A stretch of DNA of 64,000 nt from Parablautia muri (lineage in GTDB: Bacteria; Bacillota; Clostridia; Lachnospirales; Lachnospiraceae): the NCBI RefSeq assembly GCF_009917485.1, contig NZ_QZDT01000012.1, positions 1-64,000 of the forward strand. The letters are read 5' to 3'. Under the pieces are notes generated by a model, which worked only from the letters and a program-made list of their open reading frames with translations, was not told the DNA's origin and ran no database searches. A program made the translations under genes and the position numbers. Below, one piece after another: positions 1 through 8,038 of this stretch. Within the stretch, counting starts at the first letter, position 1, and each line of letters opens with the position of its first letter.

Positions 1-69
1 AGATAACTGAATAACTGCCAGGTATTGAATTTTCAAGGTGCATAGGCTAAATCTATGTGCGAAGTTTGA

Positions 70-282
70 GTCAATAATTTATGCAAACAAAAAAGAATGA
101 CGTATTATGCATTATCCTATAAGTCAGCGGTACCAATGACAACGCTGATACATATTGTGGACAAGTCAACAGTGAATCCTGGCGTGCTTACAATTGGGAA
201 GTTGTGTGATGGATTTGGTATCACTTTAAAGGAATTTTTTGATTCGCCTGAATTTGAGAGCATAGAGCGTTTTGATATGTAA
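70..282 (+). pseudogene. Truncated copy of small XRE-family regulator (copy 1 of 3)
   Basis: This is the 3' part of a gene nearly identical at protein level to the regulator at 590-832. From the ATG at 97 to the stop, only two of 61 residues differ (the FES-I near the C-terminus against FEN-M). Homology continues upstream through codons for N-N-L-C-K-Q-K-R (73-96). It is then broken by an in-frame TGA at 67-69 and by loss of the codons matching the first dozen residues. No ribosome binding site precedes the ATG at 97. I infer a decayed or recombined copy; translation from 97 would give only a partial helix-turn-helix. About 26 silent codon differences from copy 2 show that the duplication is old. 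Confidence 0.6.
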
Positions 283-343
283 AAGGAATTAAATACCAAC
301 TTACTCTTTAAGGAGAAAAAGTAAAAAATAGCTCATGACAGAT

Positions 344-371
344 ACAGCTGGCTGCTTTTGCAGCCAGCTGT
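344..371 (+). terminator. Perfect 12-bp hairpin downstream of XRE copy 1
   Basis: ACAGCTGGCTGC at 344-355 and its exact reverse complement at 360-371 flank a TTTT loop. The flanks AATAGCT and AGCTATT extend the symmetry. There is no downstream U-tract, so it may be a degenerate terminator or another structured element. The rest of 283-589 is AT-rich and shows no gene; it leads into the GGGAGG ribosome binding site of the next gene at about 575. Confidence 0.5.
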
Positions 372-589
372 AAAGCTATTGTATCAAAATAGTTTGATAA
401 AAATTTTTTTAAATATATTTGATTGCTTTTGGAACATTACGTATAGACGGTAAATCTCTTAAGAGAAACTTGTAATTGATATAAAATTGTGCCTCTAAAA
501 AATACGAGTACTTCCATAAATGGAAATAATTGGAAATTATAATAAGGTATAGTATAATAAAATAATACCGAATATGGGAGGAACAAAAG

Positions 590-832
590 ATGCAGGCTCA
601 AGACATATTAGTTGAGAGAATCAATAATCTATGTAAACAAAAAAGAATGACATATTATGCGTTATCATATAAGTCAGCGGTGCCAATGACAACATTGATA
701 CATATTGTGGACAAATCAACGGTAAATCCGGGTGTACTGACGATTGGAAAATTATGTGACGGATTTGGCATTACGTTAAAAGAGTTTTTTGATTCCCCTG
801 AATTTGAAAATATGGAACGTTTTGATATGTAA
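590..832 (+). CDS. Small XRE-family helix-turn-helix regulator (copy 2 of 3)
   Basis: This 80-residue protein is essentially a single HTH_XRE domain. The N-terminal helix (VERINNLCKQKRMT) is followed by the turn and recognition region around residues 20-45 (YALSYKSAVPMTTLIHIVDK) and a conserved C-terminal half with LCDGFGITLKEFF. The start is supported by GGGAGG eight bases upstream. Proteins of this size act as DNA-binding repressors or activators; the target is unknown. Full homologues lie at 4130-4372 and, broken, at 70-282, each next to a glycosyltransferase gene. I infer a role in local control of the surface-polysaccharide genes, but the sequence does not prove it. Confidence 0.85.
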   Translation: MQAQDILVERINNLCKQKRMTYYALSYKSAVPMTTLIHIVDKSTVNPGVLTIGKLCDGFGITLKEFFDSPEFENMERFDM

Positions 833-919
833 GCTGCTTTTCACACGCTAGCCAGAAGACGCTTGGAAAGTGACATATGTAACTGTTATCTATTATTTAA
901 TTTCCCGCTATTTTTCAAA

Positions 920-948
920 TTGACATCATATTATATATTTTTTATAAT
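920..948 (+). promoter_or_regulatory. Consensus sigma-70/SigA promoter for the GT-C gene
   Basis: TTGACA (920-925) and TATAAT (943-948) are separated by exactly 17 bases, a full match to the housekeeping consensus. Transcription should begin near 955, giving a leader of about 245 bases before the ATG at 1201. That leader carries the large palindromic structure at 1014-1152. Confidence 0.85.
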
Positions 949-1013
949 TGTTGATATCTATTGAAGAATTTGCCAGCAATAGCTTCTGAGTATAGGGAGT
1001 CAATAACTCCGCA

Positions 1014-1152
1014 GCCGGCAACGAGGCATCAATCTTGCAGCGCTGCAGAGCGCATGTTGCAAAGCATACGCTGCAAGGCAGCGTGGTATGTGACCTTCGC
1101 GGCAGCCGCCAAATGTTTATACGCAAGCATGCCTACTTGGCTCGTTGCTGGC
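1014..1152 (+). other. Large structured leader element (nested palindrome)
   Basis: GCCGGCAACGAG at 1014-1025 pairs with CTCGTTGCTGGC at 1141-1152 (one wobble), closing a region of about 140 bases. Inside are a second hairpin (CATACGCTGC at 1065-1074 with 1078-1090) and the palindrome GCAGCGCTGC near 1037. Base composition is richer in G+C than the flanks. The segment is open in one frame from a TTG at 961, but that translation looks non-natural (repeated Ala, Cys, Arg) and has no ribosome binding site. It could be a structured 5' leader or an inserted palindromic repeat. It fills most of the 833-1200 gap together with the promoter. Confidence 0.55.
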
Positions 1153-1200
1153 GGGAATCAAGATAAGAGAATAAATGATGAAAAACAGGAAGGAAAGTAT

Positions 1201-3117
1201 ATGTTTATTATTCTGGGAATAAGTTTCTTGCTGTTAGTGGTATGTTTTGTAAATGATAAGAAAGAGGAGATTGATGCATGGATAAAGGGAACTATAGTTT
1301 GGTGCAGTCTTCTTTTTCTGCATATAGAGGTTTTTTCCTGTTTTTATATGTTAAATAAAGCTGCTGTTTTTTGCTTTTGGCTGGCGGTTGGGATTGGTGC
1401 AGTTGTTTATATCATAAAGACAGGAAAGCGAATAAGGATAGGAAAAATTGCGTCCACATTGTATAAAAAGGCGGTTTCCAACATTTTTTTTGTTATCTTA
1501 TTTGGAATGATTTCCGTATTGGCGGTAGTGACAGTTCCATATAACTGGGATTCCATGACCTACCATATGCCGAGAGTTTTGCACTGGGTGCAGAATCAAT
1601 CGGTAGCTCATTATGCAACCAACATTGTGCGGCAGACGGCAAGTCCGGTCTTTCACGAATTTATCTGCACGGAGCTTTATCTTCTTACCCAAAGCAGGGA
1701 TGTTTTGTTCAATTTAATTCAGTGTGCCGCATTTTTTACAAACGCATGGATTATATTTGAGATAGCAAAAAAATTGGGATGTGAAGAAAAATATTGTAAG
1801 GCGGGCACTTTACTGTTTTGCGCTATGCCGATTGCCTTTGGAGAAGCGTTGACAACGCAGAATGATAATTTGGCGTGTGTTTTTTTCCTGATATATATTT
1901 ATTATTTATTAGATTTCTTGCATAGGAAGGAAAAGATTGAGGATAATAGGGAAACCTGTGGCAAATGCATCTGTATGGCGGCATGCGTGGGGTTTGGCTA
2001 TTTGACCAAACCTACGGTTTCTATGGGTATGGCCTTTTGGGCGGTAGTTCTTTTGGTTTTTTGCATTATCAGAAAAGATTCTGTAAAAACGATTATTAAG
2101 CTGATCTTTGCAGCGCTTCCCGTCATGATATTGTTGATGGCACCGGAAATGATTCGAAATATACGGACTTTTGGTGCAATACTTGCGCCCATTACAGGGG
2201 CAAGGCAGTTGGTGGGGACGCTGAACCCCAAATATCTGTTTGTGAATGGGCTCAAGAATTTATCTTTTAATCTGCCCACAATTTATATACCTGCCAGTAG
2301 TGAAATACTTGGAAAAATGATCTATTTGATTGCGGCAGTGTCAGGTGTGGATATTAACCACGAAAGTATTGCGGAAGACGGTAAGGAATTTATGCTCAGA
2401 GCAGGATCGGACTATGGGCATGATACTGCAGTTAATTTTACAATATTATTAACAGCAATAGTTTGCTTCTTGTGGTGTTTATATAGAAGGAAAGCAGTAG
2501 ATAAATACCAAAAAACTTACACTTATGGGACGGTGGTTTCATTTGTCTGTATATGTATATTGATACGCTGGGAGCCGTTTGTATCAAGATATATGCTGCC
2601 TTATCTCGCTCTAATGTGTCCGATGGTGGCGGTTTGGGCGGAAGATATTTCGAAGAACTGCCGCAGTGAGGTGGTGAAAAGGTCATTTATGCCGATAATC
2701 TGCTGGATGGCCATATTAGATCTTATGTTGTTATTTTCTTATCACGGGGAAATTGTAGTAAAGCAGGGAATGTCCCGCCCATCCGCTTATTTTACCACCC
2801 GCGGATCTGTCAGGGATGAGTATTTAAATATCTGCTCATATCTGAAAGAGGCGGAAACTAAGAATATAGGGATTCTTCTGGGGGAAGATACGTATGAGTA
2901 TCCAATACAATATATGCTTAAGCATAGTGTAGAACGTATAGAGCATGTTTTGGTGGGAAATGACACGGGAAAGTGTGAAGATCCATCTTTTGTACCGGAT
3001 TATATTATTGCAGAAGAAATTTTTGCACAAGAAGAATTGGAAGTTGGAACCCACCGATATAAGAGGGTAGTGAATGGCGAGAACATGAATGTATATGAAA
3101 TGATTCCGGGATTTTAA
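1201..3117 (+). CDS. Multispanning GT-C-type glycosyltransferase (PMT/ArnT-like)
   Basis: This 638-residue integral membrane protein has roughly a dozen hydrophobic segments over residues 1-520 and a soluble C-terminal tail. The acidic motif in the first large extracytoplasmic loop (NWDSMTYHMPR, about residues 114-124) is typical of GT-C enzymes, which take sugars from polyprenyl-phosphate carriers on the outer face of the membrane. I chose ATG 1201 because AGGAAGGAAAG lies just upstream. The longer open frame from 961 reads through a structured leader and has no ribosome binding site. It is followed 34 bases later by a GT2 gene, probably in the same operon. Acceptor and sugar are not predictable. 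Confidence 0.75.
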   Translation: MFIILGISFLLLVVCFVNDKKEEIDAWIKGTIVWCSLLFLHIEVFSCFYMLNKAAVFCFWLAVGIGAVVYIIKTGKRIRIGKIASTLYKKAVSNIFFVILFGMISVLAVVTVPYNWDSMTYHMPRVLHWVQNQSVAHYATNIVRQTASPVFHEFICTELYLLTQSRDVLFNLIQCAAFFTNAWIIFEIAKKLGCEEKYCKAGTLLFCAMPIAFGEALTTQNDNLACVFFLIYIYYLLDFLHRKEKIEDNRETCGKCICMAACVGFGYLTKPTVSMGMAFWAVVLLVFCIIRKDSVKTIIKLIFAALPVMILLMAPEMIRNIRTFGAILAPITGARQLVGTLNPKYLFVNGLKNLSFNLPTIYIPASSEILGKMIYLIAAVSGVDINHESIAEDGKEFMLRAGSDYGHDTAVNFTILLTAIVCFLWCLYRRKAVDKYQKTYTYGTVVSFVCICILIRWEPFVSRYMLPYLALMCPMVAVWAEDISKNCRSEVVKRSFMPIICWMAILDLMLLFSYHGEIVVKQGMSRPSAYFTTRGSVRDEYLNICSYLKEAETKNIGILLGEDTYEYPIQYMLKHSVERIEHVLVGNDTGKCEDPSFVPDYIIAEEIFAQEELEVGTHRYKRVVNGENMNVYEMIPGF

Positions 3118-3151
3118 ACGAAAAGAGCAGTTATGGGAGAAAATTTAAAAT

Positions 3152-3892
3152 ATGAAGACAGTATCGTTAATACTCACTACATACAATAGTGAAAATAATC
3201 TGAAGAAAACGCTCAAAAGTATAGAAGACCAGGACTATCCGCAAATTGAGGTGGTCATTAAAGATGGAGGTTCTTCGGATCATACGCTGAATATTATCCG
3301 GGAATATGAAGCGAAAAGCAGATACACAGTAAAGTGGACTACGGGAAAGGACAGTGGTATTTACGATGCAATGAATCAGGGTTATCCAATGGCATCTGGC
3401 GATATTATTGTATTTTTTAATGATTTATTCAGCAGTCCGCAGGCGGTATCCAAAATGGTTCGGTTAATGGAAGAACATCCTGAGTGTGTGGGTACGCATG
3501 CCGATTTGGTTTATGTATCAGAGGAAAAGATAATTAGACGTTGGAAAATGGGACCGCAAAAAAGCTTGTATTGGGGTTGGATTCCGGGACATCCGACTTT
3601 ATTTTTGAAAAGAGAAATTTATGAAAAATATGGGCTTTATAATCCGGCCTATGTGATTGCAGCAGATTGTGAATTTATGATTCGTTTTTTGAAAGACAAA
3701 GGAAATCGCTTGGAATATTTACCGGAGACTATTGTAAAAATGTATTACGGAGGGACAAGCACCGTGAGTCTTAGCAGTTACTTGTTGTCTTTAAAGGAGG
3801 TGTATAGGGCGCTTAAGGATAATGGAATAAAAGGAGCCCTTTGGATTGATTTTATAAGAACTGTTCAGGTAATGATGCAATTTTTTCATTGA
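3152..3892 (+). CDS. GT2-family glycosyltransferase (WcaA-like)
   Basis: This 246-residue cytoplasmic enzyme has a GT-A fold. The nucleotide-sugar binding start is SLILTTYNSE, followed by IKDGGSSDHT (about residues 35-44), the GIYDAMNQG acceptor-side motif and FFNDLF in the place of the DxD metal motif. This subfamily transfers a single sugar during O-antigen or capsule repeat-unit assembly. It follows the GT-C gene at short distance and shares its subfamily with the GT2 gene at 56157. Substrate unknown. A weak GGGAGA ribosome binding site supports the start. Confidence 0.85.
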   Translation: MKTVSLILTTYNSENNLKKTLKSIEDQDYPQIEVVIKDGGSSDHTLNIIREYEAKSRYTVKWTTGKDSGIYDAMNQGYPMASGDIIVFFNDLFSSPQAVSKMVRLMEEHPECVGTHADLVYVSEEKIIRRWKMGPQKSLYWGWIPGHPTLFLKREIYEKYGLYNPAYVIAADCEFMIRFLKDKGNRLEYLPETIVKMYYGGTSTVSLSSYLLSLKEVYRALKDNGIKGALWIDFIRTVQVMMQFFH

Positions 3893-3966
3893 GTTTGAAT
3901 TTGAGGATATAGATTATTTTGACTGCAATGGCTGTCTACGAAAAGGCTTTATTTTCAAGGGGTTAA

Positions 3967-4155
3967 TCTATTAACTGCAGAGTGAATGGTAATGTGGAAT
4001 TTTCTTCACTTCCGGATGATAAAGGTTATTTCTTCCTTCCACGGTCACCGCCGTTGATGATAAGATCGACAGATATAGTACGGTTTTACAGTTATGATTA
4101 TGAGCGTAGTGAATACGGAGGGATTAAAAATGCAGGAACAAAATATATTAGTTGA
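3967..4155 (+). other. Open stretch without a start, possible gene remnant
   Basis: One frame is open from 3967 to the TGA at 4153-4155 and reads as protein-like (FSSLPDDKGYFFLP ... DIVRFYSYDYERSEYGG). The only start candidate is a GTG at 3982, with no ribosome binding site, and the stretch runs into the next regulator in another frame. I do not recognise it. It could be the tail of a lost gene between the GT2 gene and XRE copy 3, or chance. Confidence 0.2.
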
Positions 4156-4372
4156 GAGAATCAATAATTTATGCAAAGAAAAGAGAATGACATATGCTGC
4201 ATTGTCATTTAGGTCGGAGGTGCCGATGACAACCCTGATGCATATTGTGGACAAATCAACAGCGAATCCGGGCATATTGACAGTCGGAAAATTGTGTGAC
4301 GGGTTTGGGGTTACGTTAAAGGAATTTTTTGATTCTCCGGAATTTGAAAACATAGAGTATTCGGATATGTAG
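4130..4372 (+). CDS. Small XRE-family helix-turn-helix regulator (copy 3 of 3)
   Basis: This 80-residue protein aligns end to end with the regulator at 590-832 without gaps. Most changes are conservative (YYALSYKSAVPM becomes YAALSFRSEVPM; GVLTIGKLCDGFGI becomes GILTVGKLCDGFGV). The start at 4130 is set by CGGAGGG eight bases upstream; an earlier in-frame ATG at 4094 has no such site and no homology to the other copies. It sits between a GT2 gene and a convergent GT-C gene, repeating the pattern of regulator next to glycosyltransferase seen at the window start. Confidence 0.85.
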   Translation: MQEQNILVERINNLCKEKRMTYAALSFRSEVPMTTLMHIVDKSTANPGILTVGKLCDGFGVTLKEFFDSPEFENIEYSDM

Positions 4373-4391
4373 AAGAATTTTGTAAAGAATG

Positions 4392-4461
4392 CGGCTCAAA
4401 GCTATTTAATACAATAGGCTGGCGTGCAGAGCGTGACAGCCTTTGTATGGCTTTCGAGCCG
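4392..4461. terminator. Long imperfect hairpin between convergent genes
   Basis: CGGCTC (4392-4397) pairs with GAGCCG (4456-4461). Inside, ATACAA..GGCTG (4409-4421) pairs with CAGCC.TTGTAT (4437-4448). The hairpin lies between the end of XRE copy 3 and the end of the reverse-strand GT-C gene, where a bidirectional terminator is expected, although no clean U-tract is present. Confidence 0.5.
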
Positions 4462-4490
4462 TATTCATCTATTCTGTGAACAGTGTTTTT

Positions 4491-6059
4491 TTATCTTAAA
4501 TTGGGATCGTATAAATAATAAGATGTTGCATAGCCGTAAGTACCCATTTCTTCATTTCCTGTTAAGGCCGGACATATTTCCATTACATTATTTAAAATAC
4601 TTTCTATATTACAAGAGTTGGTAATATAGACGATCAAACTGCTGTCATTTTTGCAGGGGGAATTTTGCAAAGCCTGTATGTTATTAATATGGAAGAAAGT
4701 AATGCTTTTGTAATGAGAAGCCTCAAAAAAGGAAATGGCAGTTTCCCAGCCGGCATCGTAAATATATATAGCATTTTCATCCCGATGCTGCCCGGCTTTT
4801 TTTATGAGCTGTGCAGAATCAAGAAATAAATATTCCCATGTACAAATGCGCCAGCCGTTTACGGTCATAATCGTTAATAGAATGCAAAGAACTATTTTAT
4901 CATATTTTTTATTCACGAGTTTTTTTATGATAATGTAGAGCAAACTGAAGGCATTTACCATAACTACGGCATAAATGGGCGATATGTATCTGCTTTCAAA
5001 CATGACAGCCGTTTTGGTAATGAACAAAAAGTAACAAATGCAGGGGAAGGATGTTAAGATCCAAAGAATGTTTCTTTCCTTTTTTAATAGGATACTTTTG
5101 CGGGCAATTCCAATTATGATAAACAGAGTAATAGCTATCAATAAATATGTAAGGAATCCGCCAAATAGCTGGCTGTTCAGAAATTGATAAAAGGTTTTTA
5201 ATCTTTCTATATATTCTATGATAGAAGTCTGTTTTAAGTTTTCAATTGACTGTTGTCCGCGATATCCTTCTTTTAAAAACATATGTTTAATCATACTGGG
5301 GAAAATCCAAGTGGATAGTCTTCCGGACAGAAGCATAAACAGGATAAACAGAACTGTATCTTTATAATTCTTTTTGATTAATAAATAGATACCGAATATT
5401 AAGGATAAGAAAAAGAGAAAAATGATAAAATAATAATGGGTTAAAGCGCCTGCAACAGAGGCTGGGATAATGGCAATATAGAATTTTCTGCTGCATCCTT
5501 TCAAAGCCGCCTGCATAAACAGTAATGTAATGAAAGTGACTTCAAACATAGCCATCACATACATTCTAAAAAAGGAGGCGGCAGACAGAATGCCTGCAGA
5601 TAAGATGAATAGTATGGAGCCAAACAATACAGCTTGCTGGCTTTGTGTTAATTCATACAAAATGCGCCGTACAGTCCAAAGTGTCAGTAATGCAAAGAAG
5701 ATATTAATCACACCTGCAAACCATATGCTGAATTTCCCTGTAAATATAGAACAGATCGTGTGAACGAAAGCATAATAGAGTGGCGGGTGGACATCGCCTG
5801 CCTGGTTTCTCCATACCATATCATAATCAAATCGGTTGTTCCTGTTGACTGCTACATATTCCAACCACGCGCTGCTGGCAGGCGTGTAAGTTTCTGCTTC
5901 CATGGGGGCCATCCAGCCTGTTGTATAGTTTGCTAATCCGTATGTTAGTATTTCATCAATATGCATATTTTGTTTATTAGATATCACAAAAAACATCAAT
6001 AATGCAAATATTACATAAAGAAAAATATTCATATGCTGTAAAAGATTATATTTGCGCAT
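4491..6059 (-). CDS. Multispanning GT-C-type glycosyltransferase
   Basis: This 522-residue membrane protein has about ten to twelve hydrophobic segments. HIDE at residues 33-36 after the first segment, and DVHPPLYY at 89-96, are the acidic and HPP motifs of PMT/ArnT-like GT-C enzymes that use polyprenyl-phosphate sugars outside the membrane. The protein at 60711-62354 has the same HxDE and DVHPPxYY motifs at almost the same positions, so the two are paralogues. It is the only polysaccharide gene on the reverse strand in the first 10 kb and is transcribed towards XRE copy 3. Sugar and acceptor are unknown. Confidence 0.75.
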   Translation of the reverse strand: MRKYNLLQHMNIFLYVIFALLMFFVISNKQNMHIDEILTYGLANYTTGWMAPMEAETYTPASSAWLEYVAVNRNNRFDYDMVWRNQAGDVHPPLYYAFVHTICSIFTGKFSIWFAGVINIFFALLTLWTVRRILYELTQSQQAVLFGSILFILSAGILSAASFFRMYVMAMFEVTFITLLFMQAALKGCSRKFYIAIIPASVAGALTHYYFIIFLFFLSLIFGIYLLIKKNYKDTVLFILFMLLSGRLSTWIFPSMIKHMFLKEGYRGQQSIENLKQTSIIEYIERLKTFYQFLNSQLFGGFLTYLLIAITLFIIIGIARKSILLKKERNILWILTSFPCICYFLFITKTAVMFESRYISPIYAVVMVNAFSLLYIIIKKLVNKKYDKIVLCILLTIMTVNGWRICTWEYLFLDSAQLIKKAGQHRDENAIYIYDAGWETAISFFEASHYKSITFFHINNIQALQNSPCKNDSSLIVYITNSCNIESILNNVMEICPALTGNEEMGTYGYATSYYLYDPNLR

Positions 6060-6169
6060 ACCAATCCCCTATTTTTGCCAGCCGCCCATAAATTTGTTTT
6101 CACTACTTAATAATATATTACACAAATCATATTGAAAGTCAATCAACGAAATAGCCGGTGTGAATTATG

Positions 6170-6362
6170 TTACTTTTCGTTACTATTCACGGCCTGGGGC
6201 CGCTCATAGTAACATTTGGGGCGATATTCCAAGTTTCGCTTCGTAAAAATCGCCCCTCACACCTGAATCACGTTCTCACGGAATGCGCAGTTAATGAGCA
6301 TACCTGACCCGTGAAAAATAACTACTTTTCCAAGCGTGCTCTGGCCAACGTGTGAAAAGTAA
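6170..6362. repeat. Palindromic intergenic element bounded by TTACTTTTC / GAAAAGTAA
   Basis: TTACTTTTC at 6170-6178 and GAAAAGTAA at 6354-6362 bound about 190 bases of strongly structured DNA. An inner hairpin pairs GGGGCGAT (6218-6225) with ATCGCCCC (6249-6256). No coding frame is evident. GTGAAAAGTAA-like strings also occur alone near 23271, 32113 and 49658, so this may be a family of dispersed intergenic elements. The remaining parts of 6060-6553 hold no visible gene. Confidence 0.45.
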
Positions 6363-6481
6363 TTGAATTATAGGTATAAGAAGCCTGCATTGGTGGAAGT
6401 TGACTGCTGAACGGATAAATCGTACTTTGTGTAAGGTAATAAATCGTTTTCCTTTTCCTGAAAATAAAAAAGTTTAAGCTG

Positions 6482-6519
6482 TGTCCTGTTATAGGACAGG
6501 GAGGACGAAAAAGTATAAT
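6482..6519 (+). promoter_or_regulatory. Inverted repeat (likely operator) and -10 box before XRE gene
   Basis: TGTCC (6482-6486) and GGACA (6494-6498) form an inverted repeat, overlapped by CCTGT and ACAGG (6485-6500). A TATAAT at 6514-6519 lies where a -10 would put the repeat over the -35 region. No good -35 hexamer is visible. I infer an operator, possibly autoregulatory for the regulator starting at 6554. Confidence 0.45.
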
Positions 6520-6553
6520 AAAATGTTTGTGTCAATATCAATGGAGACTAAAT

Positions 6554-6799
6554 ATGGCACGAATAGTTGATGAAGCACAAAATGTGGTGGGTGAAAAAAT
6601 TAAAAAATACAGAATGGAAAGAAAATTAAGCCAAAAAGATCTTTCAGAGAAATTAGAAGTGTATGCAATCTATATTTGCAGGGGATCTATTTCAAGGATT
6701 GAGAGTCATGAGCGCACGGTGACAGATTTTGAGCTGCGGGCTATGGCAAAGGTCCTTAGCGTTTCCATTGAAGAACTGTATGAAGAAAAAACGATATAA
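6554..6799 (+). CDS. XRE-family transcriptional regulator
   Basis: This 81-residue protein carries a standard HTH_XRE domain (VGEKIKKYRMERKLSQKDLSEKL ... ISRIES ... DFELRAMAKVLSVSIEEL). It is not a close homologue of the three small regulators upstream. ATG 6554 is preferred because GGAGA lies eight bases upstream; an in-frame TTG at 6527 has none. The gene for an exported protein starts 50 bases downstream. An inverted repeat upstream suggests autoregulation. Target unknown. Confidence 0.85.
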   Translation: MARIVDEAQNVVGEKIKKYRMERKLSQKDLSEKLEVYAIYICRGSISRIESHERTVTDFELRAMAKVLSVSIEELYEEKTI

Positions 6800-6849
6800 A
6801 AATGTGTCTGACTGCGTTCGTGTACAAAAGGGAAAGGAGTAAGAAACAG

Positions 6850-7779
6850 ATGGGAAAGAGAAGTGTAAAGAAAAAACTGCTGGCAATGATAATGAGTATT
6901 GGGATTTTGGGATTGGGTGGAGCAAGTTTCACTGCGCCGGAGGTACAGGCGGCAGAACCGCCGGTGATTTCTGATTTAAAAGTTTCGGAAAGTGGAGATG
7001 GACAAGGAATTATGGCCCAGTGCAGTTATCAAAATTACAATGATCAGAGCGGATGTGAGATGACGTTGTATCTTTACAGGAAAGAGGAAACAGGGCAGAT
7101 ATCCATTTTAGCGCGGCAAAAGCTTTCTTATGCTGTATCAGGAACTGGAAGTACAAGCGTTTATCAGGCACAGGAAGGAGTTTATTTTGCATCTGTGGGA
7201 ATGAATTATGGCAGTGAAGCTGTGCAGACTTATTCGCAAAGCTATTACAGCGTAAAAATAAAAGATGGCAAAGTGGAAGTTACGGAAATTTCAGAGACTG
7301 ATGGAGATGAAAATACAGGTAGTCAGAATAAAGCACCGAAGTCTGGCGGAGAGGAATCTAAAAGTACGGCGTGCCAGCATAACTTGGAGTATAAATGGGA
7401 AAGGCAGGCCACGGCAGGGCAGGACGGTCTGTTGGCATACCAATGCACGATATGCGGTGATGTGATAGATTACAAGGAAGCGCCTAATTCAGCTTTCAGC
7501 GTATTTTTAAAAGAAACAGCGGAAAAAATCAAAGGTGCACAGGCAAAGGAAGTTGTGATAGATACGGATCGCTGGATGAGCTTTGACAGGACAGTATTGG
7601 AGGCACTTGAAAGCCGGCGGGATGTGGCAGTAGATTTGTATTATCAATATCAGGGACAAAGATACAGTGTAAGGATTCCGGCAGGAGAAGACGTAAGTGG
7701 ACTTGCGGACGAAAATGGATACTGTGGTTTTTTGTATTTGAGACAGGTATTTGATGAAGCAAGTCAAATAGGAGAATAA
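6850..7779 (+). CDS. Exported protein of unknown function with a CxxC segment
   Basis: This 309-residue protein starts with a classical signal peptide (KKK, then a hydrophobic run, cleavage probably after VQA near residue 34). The mature part has a beta-rich N-terminal half, a Ser/Glu/Gly-rich linker near residues 155-175, then CQHNLEYKW and YQCTICGDV, which together resemble a small metal-binding ribbon. The C-terminal part is unassigned. GGAAAGGAG before ATG 6850 fixes the start. It follows the XRE regulator and ends at a strong terminator, so the two genes may be one transcript. I do not recognise the family. Confidence 0.7.
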   Translation: MGKRSVKKKLLAMIMSIGILGLGGASFTAPEVQAAEPPVISDLKVSESGDGQGIMAQCSYQNYNDQSGCEMTLYLYRKEETGQISILARQKLSYAVSGTGSTSVYQAQEGVYFASVGMNYGSEAVQTYSQSYYSVKIKDGKVEVTEISETDGDENTGSQNKAPKSGGEESKSTACQHNLEYKWERQATAGQDGLLAYQCTICGDVIDYKEAPNSAFSVFLKETAEKIKGAQAKEVVIDTDRWMSFDRTVLEALESRRDVAVDLYYQYQGQRYSVRIPAGEDVSGLADENGYCGFLYLRQVFDEASQIGE

Positions 7780-7825
7780 AAGCCGGATAAGAAACATAGA
7801 AAGAAACAATGAAATAAATGATTCA

Positions 7826-7864
7826 AAATTTAGAGACTGCTGCGACAGTCTCTTAAATTTTTTC
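7826..7864 (+). terminator. Rho-independent terminator
   Basis: AGAGACTG (7832-7839) pairs with CAGTCTCT (7846-7853), and the stem extends through flanking AAATT/AATTT bases with one bulge. A T-run follows. It ends the transcript of the exported protein. Confidence 0.8.
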
Positions 7865-7915
7865 ATATATATTTTTTATTATACATATTTTTAACATACA
7901 TATTATTAATATGTA

Positions 7916-7944
7916 TTCACTATCAACGTAAACTTTGCTATAAT
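7916..7944 (+). promoter_or_regulatory. Extended -10 promoter upstream of the epimerase gene
   Basis: TGCTATAAT ends at 7944 and is an extended -10. A weak -35 (TTCACT, 7916-7921) lies 17 bases before the hexamer. The transcript would start near 7951 and include the hairpin repeat at 7985-8038. Confidence 0.6.
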
Positions 7945-7984
7945 ACTACAGTGATTTGCAGAAAAACAAAAGTTTTCACACAAC

Positions 7985-8038
7985 AAATTTGTGCTTGCGC
8001 CCAAATTTACGGGATGCTGGCAAGAATGGGGGATTAGT
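7985..8038 (+). repeat. Family A hairpin repeat carrying the ribosome binding site (copy A1)
   Basis: AAATTTGTGC (7985-7994) pairs with GCCCAAATTT (7999-8008), with one mismatch and a TTGC loop. It is followed by a TGGCAAGAATGGGGGATTA block. The GGGGG of that block is the Shine-Dalgarno sequence for the gene starting at 8039. Related copies lie at 20498, 30380, 50672, 56104, 59637 and 62552. Confidence 0.7.

Noticed and set aside
961-1200. N-terminal extension of the GT-C gene from a TTG at 961
   Set aside because: No ribosome binding site, unnatural composition and a strong hairpin in this stretch; the ATG at 1201 has a good site and begins a membrane segment.
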